Source: Agrococcus sp. (GTDB taxonomy: Bacteria > Actinomycetota > Actinomycetes > Actinomycetales > Microbacteriaceae). Taken from it: 64,000 nucleotides of DNA. Both the position numbers and the translations under genes were made by a program. The notes beneath the pieces are model-generated. The model did not search any database and had not been told where the DNA came from. It saw only the letters and a program-made list of their open reading frames with translations. Below, piece after piece: positions 1 through 9,673 of the stretch (position 1 is the first letter of the stretch; the number at the start of each line of letters is the position of its first letter). The stretch spans positions 1 through 64,000 of the forward strand of contig JAPSIA010000002.1 in NCBI GenBank assembly GCA_031179215.1. The letters are read 5' to 3'.

Positions 1-430
1 GGCCGATGACGAGGTCGTGGTCGCGCGCGAGGGCCGCGTACTCCGTCTCCGAGACGTCGTGGTCGTGGATGTGCAGCTCGACCCCCTCGCCGAGGCCGGC
101 GATGAGCCCGGGCAGCAGCACGACCGCGGCGCTCGGGAGCGTGACGACATCGACGCGGCCGGCGACGCCCTGATGGAACGCCGCGAGCCGCGACTCCACT
201 CGGGCCACGACCTCGGCGACCTCGACCGCACCCGTCGCGAGCAGCCGGCCGGGCTCGGTGAGACGCACGCCACGACCGGCGGGCTCGATGAGGCGCAGCC
301 CGAGCGAGCGCTCGATGACGCGGATGCGCTGCGAGACCGCAGAGGGGGTCACGCGCAGCGCGCGAGCTGCCGCCGCCATGCTGCCCCGCTCGCCGAGCTC
401 TCGGAGCAGCGCGAGATCGCGGAGTTCCAT
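1..430 (-). CDS. LysR family transcriptional regulator (partial, C-terminus outside window)
   Basis: Reverse-strand translation MELRDLALLRELGERGSMAAAARALRVTPSAVSQRIRVIERSLGLRLIEPAGRGVRLTEPG is a LysR HTH. Confidence 0.9.
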   Translation of the reverse strand, partial: MELRDLALLRELGERGSMAAAARALRVTPSAVSQRIRVIERSLGLRLIEPAGRGVRLTEPGRLLATGAVEVAEVVARVESRLAAFHQGVAGRVDVVTLPSAAVVLLPGLIAGLGEGVELHIHDHDVSETEYAALARDHDLVIG

Positions 431-503
431 GCAGGAACGCTACACGGTCGGTTCTCGAACCTTCGCTGGTGCTGCACGATGGCGCCGTGCTCGAATGTGT
501 CGT

Positions 504-1487
504 GTGACGATCCGCGAACGCCTCCTCGGTGCGCTGGTGGCCATCCTCTGGGGCCTCAACTTCCTGGCGATCCACCTCTCCCTCGAGCAGTTCCCGCCCT
601 TCTTCCTCGTGGCGCTGCGGTTCGCGCTGCTCGCGCTCCCGACGCTCCTGCTCGTGCCGAGGCCCGACGTGCCGCTGCGATGGCTCATCGGCTACGGCCT
701 CGGCTTCGGCACGCTGCAGTTCCTCTTCCTGTACTGGGCGATGGCCACGGGCATGCCGACCGGGCTCGCCTCGCTCGTGCTGCAGGCATCCGCTCCCATG
801 ACCGTGCTGCTCGGCGCGACCGTGCTCCGCGAGCGGCTCGACCGGGGCCAGGTCGTGGGCATCCTGCTCGCGGTCGCCGGCCTGACGGTGATCGGCACGC
901 AGCAGCTGGGCACCGCAGCGCTCGGGCCCTTCCTGCTCACGCTGCTCGGCGCGCTCGGCTGGGCGCTCGGCAACCTCTCGAGCCGCTTGGCTCGGCCGTC
1001 GAAGCCGCTCCACCTCACCCTGTGGATGTCGGTGGTGCCCGTCGCGCCGATGGCGGCGGTCGCGCTCGTGATCGAGGGACCGGTCAGGATCGCCGACTCC
1101 TTCGTCGGGCTCACGGAGCCGACGGGGCTGTGGGCGCTCGCCGGCCTCGCCTACACCGTGCTGCTCGCGACCGTCGTCGGCAGCGGGCTCTGGACGTGGC
1201 TGCTGAGCCGCCATCCCTCCTCTCGAGTCGCGCCCTTCTCGATGCTCGTGCCCGTCGTGGGCCTGCTCACCGCGTGGATCGTGCTGGGCGAGACGCTGAC
1301 GCCGGTCGAGATCGCGGGCGCGTCCGTCGTGGTGCTCGGCGTGCTGCTCGGCTCCGGCTCGCTGTCGACGCTGCGCGCGGGTGCTCCGCGCCCCGCCGCG
1401 GCGAGCCGCTCGCATCCTGACGGCGAACCCCCCGAGCAGCAGGACGACGGGGACCGTCGCGCGGTCCCGGCCTCCGAGCGGACGTAG
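504..1487 (+). CDS. EamA/DMT family transporter
   Basis: VTIRERLLGALVAILWGLNFLAIHLSLEQFPPFFLVALRF, about 10 TM segments, EamA-like; divergent from LysR gene; start could be ATG 495. Confidence 0.9.
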   Translation: MTIRERLLGALVAILWGLNFLAIHLSLEQFPPFFLVALRFALLALPTLLLVPRPDVPLRWLIGYGLGFGTLQFLFLYWAMATGMPTGLASLVLQASAPMTVLLGATVLRERLDRGQVVGILLAVAGLTVIGTQQLGTAALGPFLLTLLGALGWALGNLSSRLARPSKPLHLTLWMSVVPVAPMAAVALVIEGPVRIADSFVGLTEPTGLWALAGLAYTVLLATVVGSGLWTWLLSRHPSSRVAPFSMLVPVVGLLTAWIVLGETLTPVEIAGASVVVLGVLLGSGSLSTLRAGAPRPAAASRSHPDGEPPEQQDDGDRRAVPASERT

Positions 1488-1523
1488 CATCGAGGAGATC
1501 GCGCTCGTACACCTGGAGGCACC

Positions 1524-2531
1524 GTGACCGACGTCGTCATCGCCGGAGCCTCGGGCTTCATGGGCAGGCACCTCGCCGCCGCGTTCCGGCGCGACGGCCG
1601 CGCGGTGCGCACGATCGGCAGGCGCACCGTCGGCGCCGGCGCAGCGGATGCGTCGTGGGGGGACGCGGATGCGCTCGCGCGAGCGGTCGACGGCGCCGCG
1701 CTCGTCATCAACCTCGCCGGCAAGCCCGTGCACGCGCGCTACGACGACGCGAGCCGCGACGAGATCCTGCGCTCTCGCGTCGCGACGACGAGGGAGCTGG
1801 GCGCAGCGATCGCGCGCGCCGCGGCGCCCCCTCCCGTGTGGCTCAACCAGTCGACGGCGACCGCCTACTCCCACACGACCGCTCGCGCCCACACCGAGGA
1901 CGACCCGATCGGGCAGCACGGCTTCTCGGAGGACGTCGCCCGCGCGTGGGAGCGCGAGCTCGAAGCTGCCCAGGTGCCCGGCACCCGCACGGTCGCGATG
2001 CGCACCGCGATCGTGCTCGGCCACGACAGCGAGGCGACGCAGCTGCTGCTGCGGCTCGCGCGGCTCGGCCTCGGCGGACCGCAGCTCGACGGCTGGTGGT
2101 TCCCCCACGAGCGCTACCGCTCCTTCGGCGCCGGCCGCGGCACCGAGGAGGCGCGGGCGCCGAGCCGCGGCCGCCCCACGCGCGGCCGCCAGCGCTTCTC
2201 GTGGATCCACATCGACGACGTCGTCGGCGCGGTCCGCCACCTCGAGGCGACGCCCGCGCTCGACGGCCCCGTGAACCTCGCGGCACCGGAGGCATCCACG
2301 AATCGCGAGCTCATGCGCCTGCTGCGCCGCACCGTGGGCATGCCGATCGGCATCCCCGCGCCGCGGTTCGTGCTCGAGGCCGCGACCTGGGCGCTGCGCA
2401 CCGAGAGCGAGCTGCTGCTCAAGAGCCGCTGGGTCGCGCCGTCGCGGCTGCTGGCCTCGGGATACCGGTTCCGGCAGCCGCGGCTCGATGCGGCGCTGCG
2501 GGCGATCTGGGCGGAGCGCCGCGCGCGCTGA
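1524..2531 (+). CDS. TIGR01777-type NAD(P)-binding epimerase (SDR39U1-like)
   Basis: IAGASGFMGRHLAAAFRRDGRAV, LVINLAGKPVHARYDDASRDEI, FSWIHIDDVV. Confidence 0.88.
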   Translation: MTDVVIAGASGFMGRHLAAAFRRDGRAVRTIGRRTVGAGAADASWGDADALARAVDGAALVINLAGKPVHARYDDASRDEILRSRVATTRELGAAIARAAAPPPVWLNQSTATAYSHTTARAHTEDDPIGQHGFSEDVARAWERELEAAQVPGTRTVAMRTAIVLGHDSEATQLLLRLARLGLGGPQLDGWWFPHERYRSFGAGRGTEEARAPSRGRPTRGRQRFSWIHIDDVVGAVRHLEATPALDGPVNLAAPEASTNRELMRLLRRTVGMPIGIPAPRFVLEAATWALRTESELLLKSRWVAPSRLLASGYRFRQPRLDAALRAIWAERRAR

Positions 2532-2576
2532 GCGCGTCGGAACGCGCGCCCGCGTGCCGTGCGCGCCAGAGCGAGC

Positions 2577-2616
2577 ATCCCGGGATCGCGGCTCGGCTCG
2601 AGCGCGATCCCGGGAT
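2577..2616. terminator. Bidirectional hairpin between convergent genes
   Basis: Perfect 14-bp inverted repeat ATCCCGGGATCGCG...CGCGATCCCGGGAT. Confidence 0.7.
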
Positions 2617-2624
2617 CGGCGGCG

Positions 2625-4208
2625 TCAGTGCTCGGTCGCCTTCTCCGCGCCCGCGCCCGTGAAGGAGCGCACCTCCATCTCGGCCTGCTTGCCGTCGTGG
2701 TCGGGCTCCGGCTTCGAGACGAACGTGCCGATGATGCCGAGCACGAACGCGAGCGGGATCGAGACGATGCCCGGGTTCGACAGCGGGAAGACGCTGAAGT
2801 CGGCGTCGGGGAACATCGACTTCGGGGTGCCGGAGACCGCTGGCGAGAAGACGATCAGCAGCACGCACGAGACGAGCCCCCCGTACATCGACCACAGCGC
2901 CCCACCCGTGTTGAAGCGGCGCCAGAAGAGCGAGTAGAGGATCGTCGGCAGGTTCGCGCTCGCGGCGACCGCGAACGCGAGGGCGACGAGGAACGCGACG
3001 TTCTGGTTCTGCGCGATGATCCCGCCGACGATCGCGACGACGCCGATCACGACGACGGTGATCCTCGCGACCTTGACCTCAGCGCCCGGCGCGACGTCGC
3101 CGCGCTTGATGATGGATGCGTAGATGTCGTGCGCGAAGGAGGTCGCGGCAGTGATCGCGAGCCCCGCGACGACCGCGAGGATCGTCGCGAACGCGACCGC
3201 GGAGATGAGCGCCATGAGGAACGGTCCCCCGAGCGCGAGCGCGAGCAGCGGCGCTGCCGCGTTCTCGCCGCCCGGGGCGTCGGTGAGCACCTCCGGGCCG
3301 ACGAGCGCCGCGGCGCCGAACCCGAGCACGAGCGTGAAGAGGTAGAAGATGCCGATGAGCCAGATGGCCCAGACGACGCTGCGCCGCGCCTCCTTCGCCG
3401 AGGGCACGGTGTAGAAGCGCATGAGCACGTGCGGCAGGCCCGCCGTGCCGAGCACGAGCGCGAGCCCGAGCGAGAGGAAGTCGACCGGGTTCGTGTACCG
3501 CAGCCCCGGGGCGAGGATCGCCTCCCCCTCCGGTGATGCCTCGACGGCGAGGCGCAGGAGCGCGTCGAAGTCGAAGCGCACGACGAAGAGCACCATGAGG
3601 GTCATGACGCACGCGCCCGTGATGAGCAGCGCGGCCTTGATGATCTGCACCCACGTGGTGCCCTTCATCCCGCCGAAGATGACGTAGACGATCATGAGCA
3701 GCCCCACCGCGGCGATCGTGACGTCCTTCGCGATCGGATCGGTGAACCCCATGAGCAGCGCGACGAGCGTGCCGGCGCCGGCCATCTGGGCGACGAGGTA
3801 GAAGAAGCACACGGCGAGGGTCGCGAGCGCCGCGGCCATCCGCACGGGCCGCTGCTTGAGCCGGAAGCTCAGCACGTCGGCCATCGTGAAGCGGCCGGTG
3901 TTGCGCAGCAGCTCGGCGACGAGCAGGAGCGCGACGAGCCACGCGACGAGGAAGCCGATCGAGTAGAGGAAGCCGTCGTAGCCGGCGATCGCGATCGCGC
4001 CGCAGATGCCGAGGAAGCTCGCCGCGGAGAGGTAGTCGCCGGCGATCGCGATGCCGTTCTGCCTGCCCGAGAACGACCGGCCCGCGGCGTAGAACTCGTT
4101 CTCGCTCGCCTTGCGGCGCGAGACGCGGAAGACGATGAAGAGCGTGACCGCGACGAACGCCGCGAACACGACCATGTTGATGACGGGGTTGATCTCCTGA
4201 TCCATCAC
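2625..4208 (-). CDS. actP: Cation/acetate symporter, SSS family (ActP-like)
   Basis: NEFYAAGRSFSGRQNGIAIAGDYLSAASFLGICGAIAIAGYDGFLYSIGFLVAW; adjacent DUF485 gene as typical of actP. Confidence 0.92.
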   Translation of the reverse strand: MMDQEINPVINMVVFAAFVAVTLFIVFRVSRRKASENEFYAAGRSFSGRQNGIAIAGDYLSAASFLGICGAIAIAGYDGFLYSIGFLVAWLVALLLVAELLRNTGRFTMADVLSFRLKQRPVRMAAALATLAVCFFYLVAQMAGAGTLVALLMGFTDPIAKDVTIAAVGLLMIVYVIFGGMKGTTWVQIIKAALLITGACVMTLMVLFVVRFDFDALLRLAVEASPEGEAILAPGLRYTNPVDFLSLGLALVLGTAGLPHVLMRFYTVPSAKEARRSVVWAIWLIGIFYLFTLVLGFGAAALVGPEVLTDAPGGENAAAPLLALALGGPFLMALISAVAFATILAVVAGLAITAATSFAHDIYASIIKRGDVAPGAEVKVARITVVVIGVVAIVGGIIAQNQNVAFLVALAFAVAASANLPTILYSLFWRRFNTGGALWSMYGGLVSCVLLIVFSPAVSGTPKSMFPDADFSVFPLSNPGIVSIPLAFVLGIIGTFVSKPEPDHDGKQAEMEVRSFTGAGAEKATEH

Positions 4209-4564
4209 GCCGCTCCCCGCTGCTCGCCCTGCTCCATCCGCGCCGCGAGCGGATCCGCCTGGGGGTCGTAGACGCGGTTCGCCCAGCGGCTGTAGAGCAT
4301 GGTGATCGCGAAGGTGGAGACGAACTGGCCGAGGCCGAACAGCAGGCCCACGGTGATGTGGCTCTCCCCCAGTCGCGCGGCGAAGAAGTCGGGCGCGAAT
4401 CCCGCGAGGAGCACGTAGGCGAGGTACCAGGCGAGGAAGAGGGCCGTCATCGGCAGGATGAAGGCCATGAAGGTGCGGCGGAGCCGCTGGAACTCCGGTG
4501 AGCGCTGCATCTCGACGCTGCGCTCGGCGATCGACGTGGATTCGGGCATGTGCGGCACTCCCAT
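4205..4564 (-). CDS. DUF485 domain membrane protein
   Basis: SPEFQRLRRTFMAFILPMTALFLAWYLAYVLLAGFAPDFFA; overlaps symporter start by 4 nt. Confidence 0.88.
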   Translation of the reverse strand: MGVPHMPESTSIAERSVEMQRSPEFQRLRRTFMAFILPMTALFLAWYLAYVLLAGFAPDFFAARLGESHITVGLLFGLGQFVSTFAITMLYSRWANRVYDPQADPLAARMEQGEQRGAA

Positions 4565-4660
4565 TCCCAGGCGCGACGCTGCGCCTGCTTCACCGATGAA
4601 GTGCCGCGATCCTATCCGCTGCTCAAGATGGCCTCAGGATCTCCGAGCGCGTCGTGCGCG

Positions 4661-4789
4661 TCACAGGTCGCGCGCCTGCTCCGCGGGCTCGGTCCCCTTG
4701 AAGCGGACGATGTTGACGATCGCCGCCGCGAGGCCGCCCCACAGGACGAGCATGCTGACGACCATCATGGCGATGGCTCCGGCAGTCAT
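4661..4789 (-). CDS. MetS-like small subunit of NSS-family transporter (42 aa)
   Basis: MTAGAIAMMVVSMLVLWGGLAAAIVNIVRFKGTEPAEQARDL; ATGA overlap with upstream NSS gene. Confidence 0.8.
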   Translation of the reverse strand: MTAGAIAMMVVSMLVLWGGLAAAIVNIVRFKGTEPAEQARDL

Positions 4790-6318
4790 CGGATCACCTC
4801 CTCGTCGTGCTGCGGTGCGTCGAGCGGCGTCGTCGCCTTCCACTTCGGGATCGAGAGCAGGATGCCGGCGATGAGCGCCGCGCCGGCCGTGCCCCAGCCG
4901 AAGACAGCGAGCATCCACGTCGGGTAGCCGCCGTAGGGCGTCGTGACGGCCGTCACGAGCTCGAGCACGAGCATGATCGCGATGAGCGCCGGCGTGATCC
5001 CGGTGACGAGCACGACCCACCATCGCCCGAGCCTGATCGAGCCGTAGCGACTCATGTGCTCGGCGAGCGAGGGCACGCGGCGCACGCCCCACGCGATCGC
5101 GAGCATCGCGACGAGCGCGACGAGCAGGATGCCGAAGCGGTTGATGAAGTAGTCGGCGATGTCGAGCACGAGCACGCCGCTCGTGGTCGAGAACAGCAGG
5201 ATGCTGACGGCCGCCATGGGGACCGTCACGACGAGCGTCGCCTGCACGCGACCGAGCTCGAGCTTGTCGCGCACCGCAGAGATGACGACCTCGAGGATGC
5301 TCACGAGCGACGTGAAGCCCGCGAGCACGAGCGAGGTGAAGAACAGCACGCCCAGGAGCGCGCCGAGCGGTGCCTGCGAGATGATCGCCGGGAAGGCGAC
5401 GAACGCGAGGCCGATGCCGGCCGCGACGACGTCGGCGACCGCCGCCCCCGACGCCTGCGCGAGGAAGCCGAGCGCCGAGAACACGCCGATGCCCGCGAGC
5501 AGCTCGAAGCCGGAGTTCGCGAACCCGACCACGAAGGCCGAGCCCGTCATGTCGACCTTGCGCCCCACGTAGGACGCGTAGGTGATCATGATGCCGAAGC
5601 CCACCGAGAGCGAGAAGAAGATCTGGCCGAAGGCGCTCGCCCACACCGCGGGGTCGAGCAGCGCGGCCCAGTTCGGGGCGAAGAGCGTCTCGAGGCCCTC
5701 GATCGCGCCGGGCAGCGAGAGCGCCTGCACGACGAGCGCGCCGAACGCCAGCAGCAGCACGGGGATGAAGACGACCGAGGTGGCGCCGATGCCCTTCTGC
5801 ACGCCCAGCGCCATCACGGCGATCGTGACGATCCAGATGATCGCCATGGGGATGAGCACGGCGGGCACGAACTGCAGCGTGACCTCGTTGTCGGCGGCCT
5901 GCAGGAACTCGCCGAAGAGGAAGCCCTCGGGATCCTCCCCCCACGCCTGCGTGAACGAGAAGCCGATGTACTGCGTCGACCAGGCGAGGATCGCGGCGTA
6001 GTAGACGGCGATCACGACGCAGATGGCGACCTGCCACCAGCCGATCCACTCGAGCTTGCGCGAGATGCGGGCGAAGGCCAGCGGCGCCGAGCCGCGCTGC
6101 GAGTGGCCGATGGCGTAGTCGAGCAGCAGCAGCGGGATGCCGGCGACGAGCAGCGCCACGAGGTACGGCAGGATGAACGCGCCGCCGCCGCCCTCGTACG
6201 CGACGTAGGGGAAGCGCCAGATGTTGCCGAGGCCGACGGCGGAGCCGATGGCGGCCATGATGAAGACGGTCTTGTTCGAGAACCGCCCGCGATCGATCGG
6301 GGCCCTGGTGACGGTCAT
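4786..6318 (-). CDS. Sodium-dependent neurotransmitter:sodium symporter family transporter (MetP-like)
   Basis: GRFSNKTVFIMAAIGSAVGLGNIWRFPYVAYEGGGGAFILPYLVALLVAGIPLLLLDYAIGH. Confidence 0.93.
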   Translation of the reverse strand: MTVTRAPIDRGRFSNKTVFIMAAIGSAVGLGNIWRFPYVAYEGGGGAFILPYLVALLVAGIPLLLLDYAIGHSQRGSAPLAFARISRKLEWIGWWQVAICVVIAVYYAAILAWSTQYIGFSFTQAWGEDPEGFLFGEFLQAADNEVTLQFVPAVLIPMAIIWIVTIAVMALGVQKGIGATSVVFIPVLLLAFGALVVQALSLPGAIEGLETLFAPNWAALLDPAVWASAFGQIFFSLSVGFGIMITYASYVGRKVDMTGSAFVVGFANSGFELLAGIGVFSALGFLAQASGAAVADVVAAGIGLAFVAFPAIISQAPLGALLGVLFFTSLVLAGFTSLVSILEVVISAVRDKLELGRVQATLVVTVPMAAVSILLFSTTSGVLVLDIADYFINRFGILLVALVAMLAIAWGVRRVPSLAEHMSRYGSIRLGRWWVVLVTGITPALIAIMLVLELVTAVTTPYGGYPTWMLAVFGWGTAGAALIAGILLSIPKWKATTPLDAPQHDEEVIR

Positions 6319-6485
6319 CGCGAGCTCTCCTCCGGCAGCGCCGACGCTGATGGGACGGGCACCACCATGCCACAGTTCTCGAGCCGTCGGGCGTCGTCTC
6401 CTTCACCGCTCCCGCGGTGAGGCCGCCGACGATGCACTCGGCGGATGGGCAGACGCGCTCAGGTGCATCCGCATAGCCTGGTGCC

Positions 6486-8138
6486 ATGACCGACGCATCG
6501 CTGCAGTCCGCCGCACAGGCCGCCTCCACCGCCGGTGCCGAGTGGTGGCGCTCCGCCGTCATCTACCAGATCTATCCCCGGTCCTTCGCCGACGCCTCGG
6601 GCGACGGCGTCGGCGACCTGCCGGGCATCGCCGCACGGCTGCCGCACGTCGCCGAGCTCGGCGTCGACGCCATCTGGCTGAGCCCCTTCTACCGCTCCCC
6701 GCAGCGGGACGCGGGCTACGACGTGAGCGACTACTGCGACGTCGACCCGCTGTTCGGCACGCTCGACGACTTCGACCGCATGCTCGAGACGGCGCACGGC
6801 CTCGGCCTGCGGGTGATCGTCGACCTCGTGCCCAACCACTCCTCGAGCGAGCACCCGTGGTTCCAGGAGGCGCTCGCCGCCGGCCCCGGGAGCGCGGCGC
6901 GAGCCCGCTACATCTTCCGCAAGGGCAAGGGCGAGCACGGCGAGCTGCCGCCCAACAACTGGCAGAGCGTCTTCGGCGGACCGGCGTGGACGCGCGTCGA
7001 GGACGGCGAGTGGTACCTGCACCTGTTCGACGCCTCGCAGCCCGACTTCGACTGGGAGCACCCGGAGGTCGGCGACATGTTCGTCGACGTGCTGCGGTTC
7101 TGGCTCGACCGGGGCGTCGACGGCTTCCGCGTCGACGTCGCCCACGGCAACGCGAAGGCGCCGGGGCTGCCCGACGTCGACGAGGCGCTGCTCGCGGCCG
7201 GCTCGATGGAGTCGCCCTACTTCGGCCAGGAGCACGTGCACGAGATCTACCGCCGCTGGCACGACGTGCTCGCCGAGTACGAGGGCGACCGCGTGCTGTG
7301 CGCCGAGGCGTGGGTGCAGCCGCTCGAGAAGATGGCGCGCTTCGTCCGCCCCGACGAGATGCACCAGGCGTTCAACTTCGTCTACCTCGAGACGCCGTGG
7401 GACGCTCGGCGCCTGCGCGCCGTCATCGACGAGTCGATCGAGGCCTTCGGCGCGGTCGGCGCGCCGCCCACCTGGGTGCTGTCGAACCACGACACCATCC
7501 GCCACCGCACGCGCCTCGCGCTCGTGCCGCCGCCACCGCACGGCGCGGGCATCGGCCCGACCTCCGTGTCGAAGGCCGACCCGACCGTCTCGCTGCGTCG
7601 CGGTCGCGCGGCGACGGCGCTGATGCTGGCACTGCCCGGCAGCGCCTACGTGTACCAGGGCGAGGAGCTCGGGCTGCCGGAGGTGACGGCGATCGAGCCG
7701 CACCAGCGGCAGGACCCGACCTTCCACCGCACGCAGGGCGAGCTGTGGGGCCGCGACGGCTGCCGCGTGCCGATCCCGTGGGAGGCGGACGCTCCCGCGT
7801 ACGGCTTCAGCTCCACGGGCGAGAGCTGGCTGCCGCAGCCGCCGGAGTGGGCGACCCTCGCTCGCGACGTGCAGGCCGGCGACCGGGGTTCGACGCTCGC
7901 GATGTACCGGCGCGCCCTCGAGCTGCGGCGGGAGCTGGGGCTCGGCACCGGCGAGCTCGAGTGGCTCGACGTCGGTCCGACCGCGCTCGCGTTCCGCAAC
8001 GGCTCGCTCACGGTGGTCGCGAACTTCGGCCACGACGCGGTCGACGTGCCCCGCGGCGAGATCGTGCTGAGCTCGTCGCCGCTCGACGCGGCCTCGCTCT
8101 CGGCCGACGAGGTCGTCTGGGTCAGGACCCGCGCGTAG
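6486..8138 (+). CDS. GH13 family alpha-glucosidase
   Basis: WWRSAVIYQIYPRSFADASGDGVGDLPGI, DGFRVDVAHG, VLSNHDTIRH; TAGCCT box 6 nt before ATG. Confidence 0.94.
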   Translation: MTDASLQSAAQAASTAGAEWWRSAVIYQIYPRSFADASGDGVGDLPGIAARLPHVAELGVDAIWLSPFYRSPQRDAGYDVSDYCDVDPLFGTLDDFDRMLETAHGLGLRVIVDLVPNHSSSEHPWFQEALAAGPGSAARARYIFRKGKGEHGELPPNNWQSVFGGPAWTRVEDGEWYLHLFDASQPDFDWEHPEVGDMFVDVLRFWLDRGVDGFRVDVAHGNAKAPGLPDVDEALLAAGSMESPYFGQEHVHEIYRRWHDVLAEYEGDRVLCAEAWVQPLEKMARFVRPDEMHQAFNFVYLETPWDARRLRAVIDESIEAFGAVGAPPTWVLSNHDTIRHRTRLALVPPPPHGAGIGPTSVSKADPTVSLRRGRAATALMLALPGSAYVYQGEELGLPEVTAIEPHQRQDPTFHRTQGELWGRDGCRVPIPWEADAPAYGFSSTGESWLPQPPEWATLARDVQAGDRGSTLAMYRRALELRRELGLGTGELEWLDVGPTALAFRNGSLTVVANFGHDAVDVPRGEIVLSSSPLDAASLSADEVVWVRTRA

Positions 8139-8306
8139 GCCGCGGAGCGCGCCGGGCACGGCTCGGCGCGCTGTGCGCGCGTGGCGTGCCGTGCCGGCCG
8201 CGGCGTGACGCGCTCCGCGCGCGCCACAAGCCGTGCGGGGCGCTATCGGCTGCACGCGGCATCCCGAGCCCGGACGTGGCCCGCCGCGCTCGCCGCGGCG
8301 CCGGCG

Positions 8307-9485
8307 TCAGCGGTGCTCGAGGTTCATCTCGCGCGTCTGCAGCCAGAGCAGCGGATCGAACGAGACGTACTCGGAGTTCTTGAGCTCGAGGTGCAGGTGC
8401 GGCCCCGTCGAGCGGCCCGAGCTGCCGACCTGCCCGATGACGTCGGTGATGTCGACGACCTGGCCGACCTCGACGTTGATGGAGCCCGGCGTCATGTGCG
8501 CGTACCAGGACTGCACGAACTGGCCGTCGATGTTGTGGTCGATGAAGACGGCGTAGCCGCCACCGCCCGGGTTGTTGCCCTGCCAGACCGCCGAGACGAC
8601 GCCGTTGGCGATGGGGCGGATGTCGGTGCCGAGCCCGGGCGTGAAGTCGCTGCCGCCGTGGAAGCCGCCGGGGCGGTAGCCGAAGCCGCTCGACATGGGC
8701 ACCTGGTCCATGCTCGGGAACGGCGTCTGCACGAAGCCCGTCTCGAGCATCTCCCACACCTGCGGGAACGCGGGGTCGCCCGTGTAGGACGGGCCGGGCC
8801 GCTCGCCGTCGGCGACGGCCTGGTAGGCCGCGCGCTCGCCCTCGGACATGCGCGCCGCCGCGACCTGATCGTTGACCGTGATGCCGTCGCGGGCGAAGTA
8901 CGTCGTCGTCTCCGTGGAGACGCTCTCGAGCATCTGCACGTCGTGGATCTGCGCGACCTCGGGGTCGAGCCCGTCGGGCTGCTGCACGGCCTGAGCGGGC
9001 AGGGAGGTGACGACGACGAGCGAGCCGATGAACAGCAGCGCGCCTCCGGCCGTGATCTTCTGCGCGATCTGGCGGCCCTTGCCGCTCGGCCGCGCGGGCG
9101 GCGCGATGGGAGCCTGGCGCACGACGCGCGGCGCGAAGGGGCGCGCGGGGCGCACACCGGGCACGGCGTCGCCGCCGGTGCCGAGCGAGGGGGCGTCGAC
9201 CGTGATGACCGGCGCCGTGAAGGTCGGCTCGGCCGTGGTGACGGCGAGCTCCTGCGCGACGCGCGTCGCAGCCTCGCGCATCGCGCGGCGGCTCGTGTAG
9301 AGCGGCGCGGAGCCCTCGACGACGGTGACGCGCGCGGCGGCGCGCGCCTCGGCGGCGGTGTGCGCGATGGCCTCGGCGGCGCGCTCGCGCTCCCGCAGCT
9401 CGCGGCGCGTGAGCTGGCGCTCCGTGTCGGGGCGCGCGGCGTCCACAGCAGACGAGCGCAGTGCTCGTCGAGTGGGGTGCGTCAC
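8307..9485 (-). CDS. M23 family metallopeptidase
   Basis: SSGFGYRPGGFHGGSDFTPGLGTDIRPIANGVVSAVWQ ... GRSTGPHLHLELK. Confidence 0.93.
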   Translation of the reverse strand: MTHPTRRALRSSAVDAARPDTERQLTRRELRERERAAEAIAHTAAEARAAARVTVVEGSAPLYTSRRAMREAATRVAQELAVTTAEPTFTAPVITVDAPSLGTGGDAVPGVRPARPFAPRVVRQAPIAPPARPSGKGRQIAQKITAGGALLFIGSLVVVTSLPAQAVQQPDGLDPEVAQIHDVQMLESVSTETTTYFARDGITVNDQVAAARMSEGERAAYQAVADGERPGPSYTGDPAFPQVWEMLETGFVQTPFPSMDQVPMSSGFGYRPGGFHGGSDFTPGLGTDIRPIANGVVSAVWQGNNPGGGGYAVFIDHNIDGQFVQSWYAHMTPGSINVEVGQVVDITDVIGQVGSSGRSTGPHLHLELKNSEYVSFDPLLWLQTREMNLEHR

Positions 9486-9638
9486 GCTTCGGCCGTCCTA
9501 CAGTCCTGGGTTGGGTTCCGGTCGCTCAGCGCCAGAGATGGCGGCTGGCGGCCTCGCCGGCATCGATCGTTGCATGAACCGGCTCGCACGCGCAAAGGGC
9601 ACGCTGCGCGGCGCCCGATGCGGTGGCTGACACTCAAA

Positions 9639-9673
9639 GGTAACAAAACGGTAACGGTGTCGCAAGGGTCACA
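9639..9673. promoter_or_regulatory. Direct-repeat motif GTAACA-N5-GTAACG plus GTCACA, possible MtrA-type site upstream of M23 gene
   Basis: GTAACA at 9640 and GTAACG at 9651 (11-bp periodicity), GTCACA at 9668; 155 nt upstream of M23 start. Confidence 0.4.

Noticed and set aside
4807-6420. 537-aa plus-strand ORF antisense to the NSS transporter
   Set aside because: Low-complexity Arg/Asp/His-rich translation typical of antisense frames in GC-rich genes; the opposite strand encodes a clear transporter.
8139-8306. GC-rich inverted repeats between the GH13 and M23 genes
   Set aside because: Convergent intergenic region with several short imperfect hairpins; no clear structure beyond terminator-like potential.
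9486-9668. ydaO (c-di-AMP) riboswitch upstream of the M23 gene
   Set aside because: Stems are present and GGAACCCA appears, but the GGGGUGAAUC and AGCUAACC core elements were not found; an Infernal search would be decisive.
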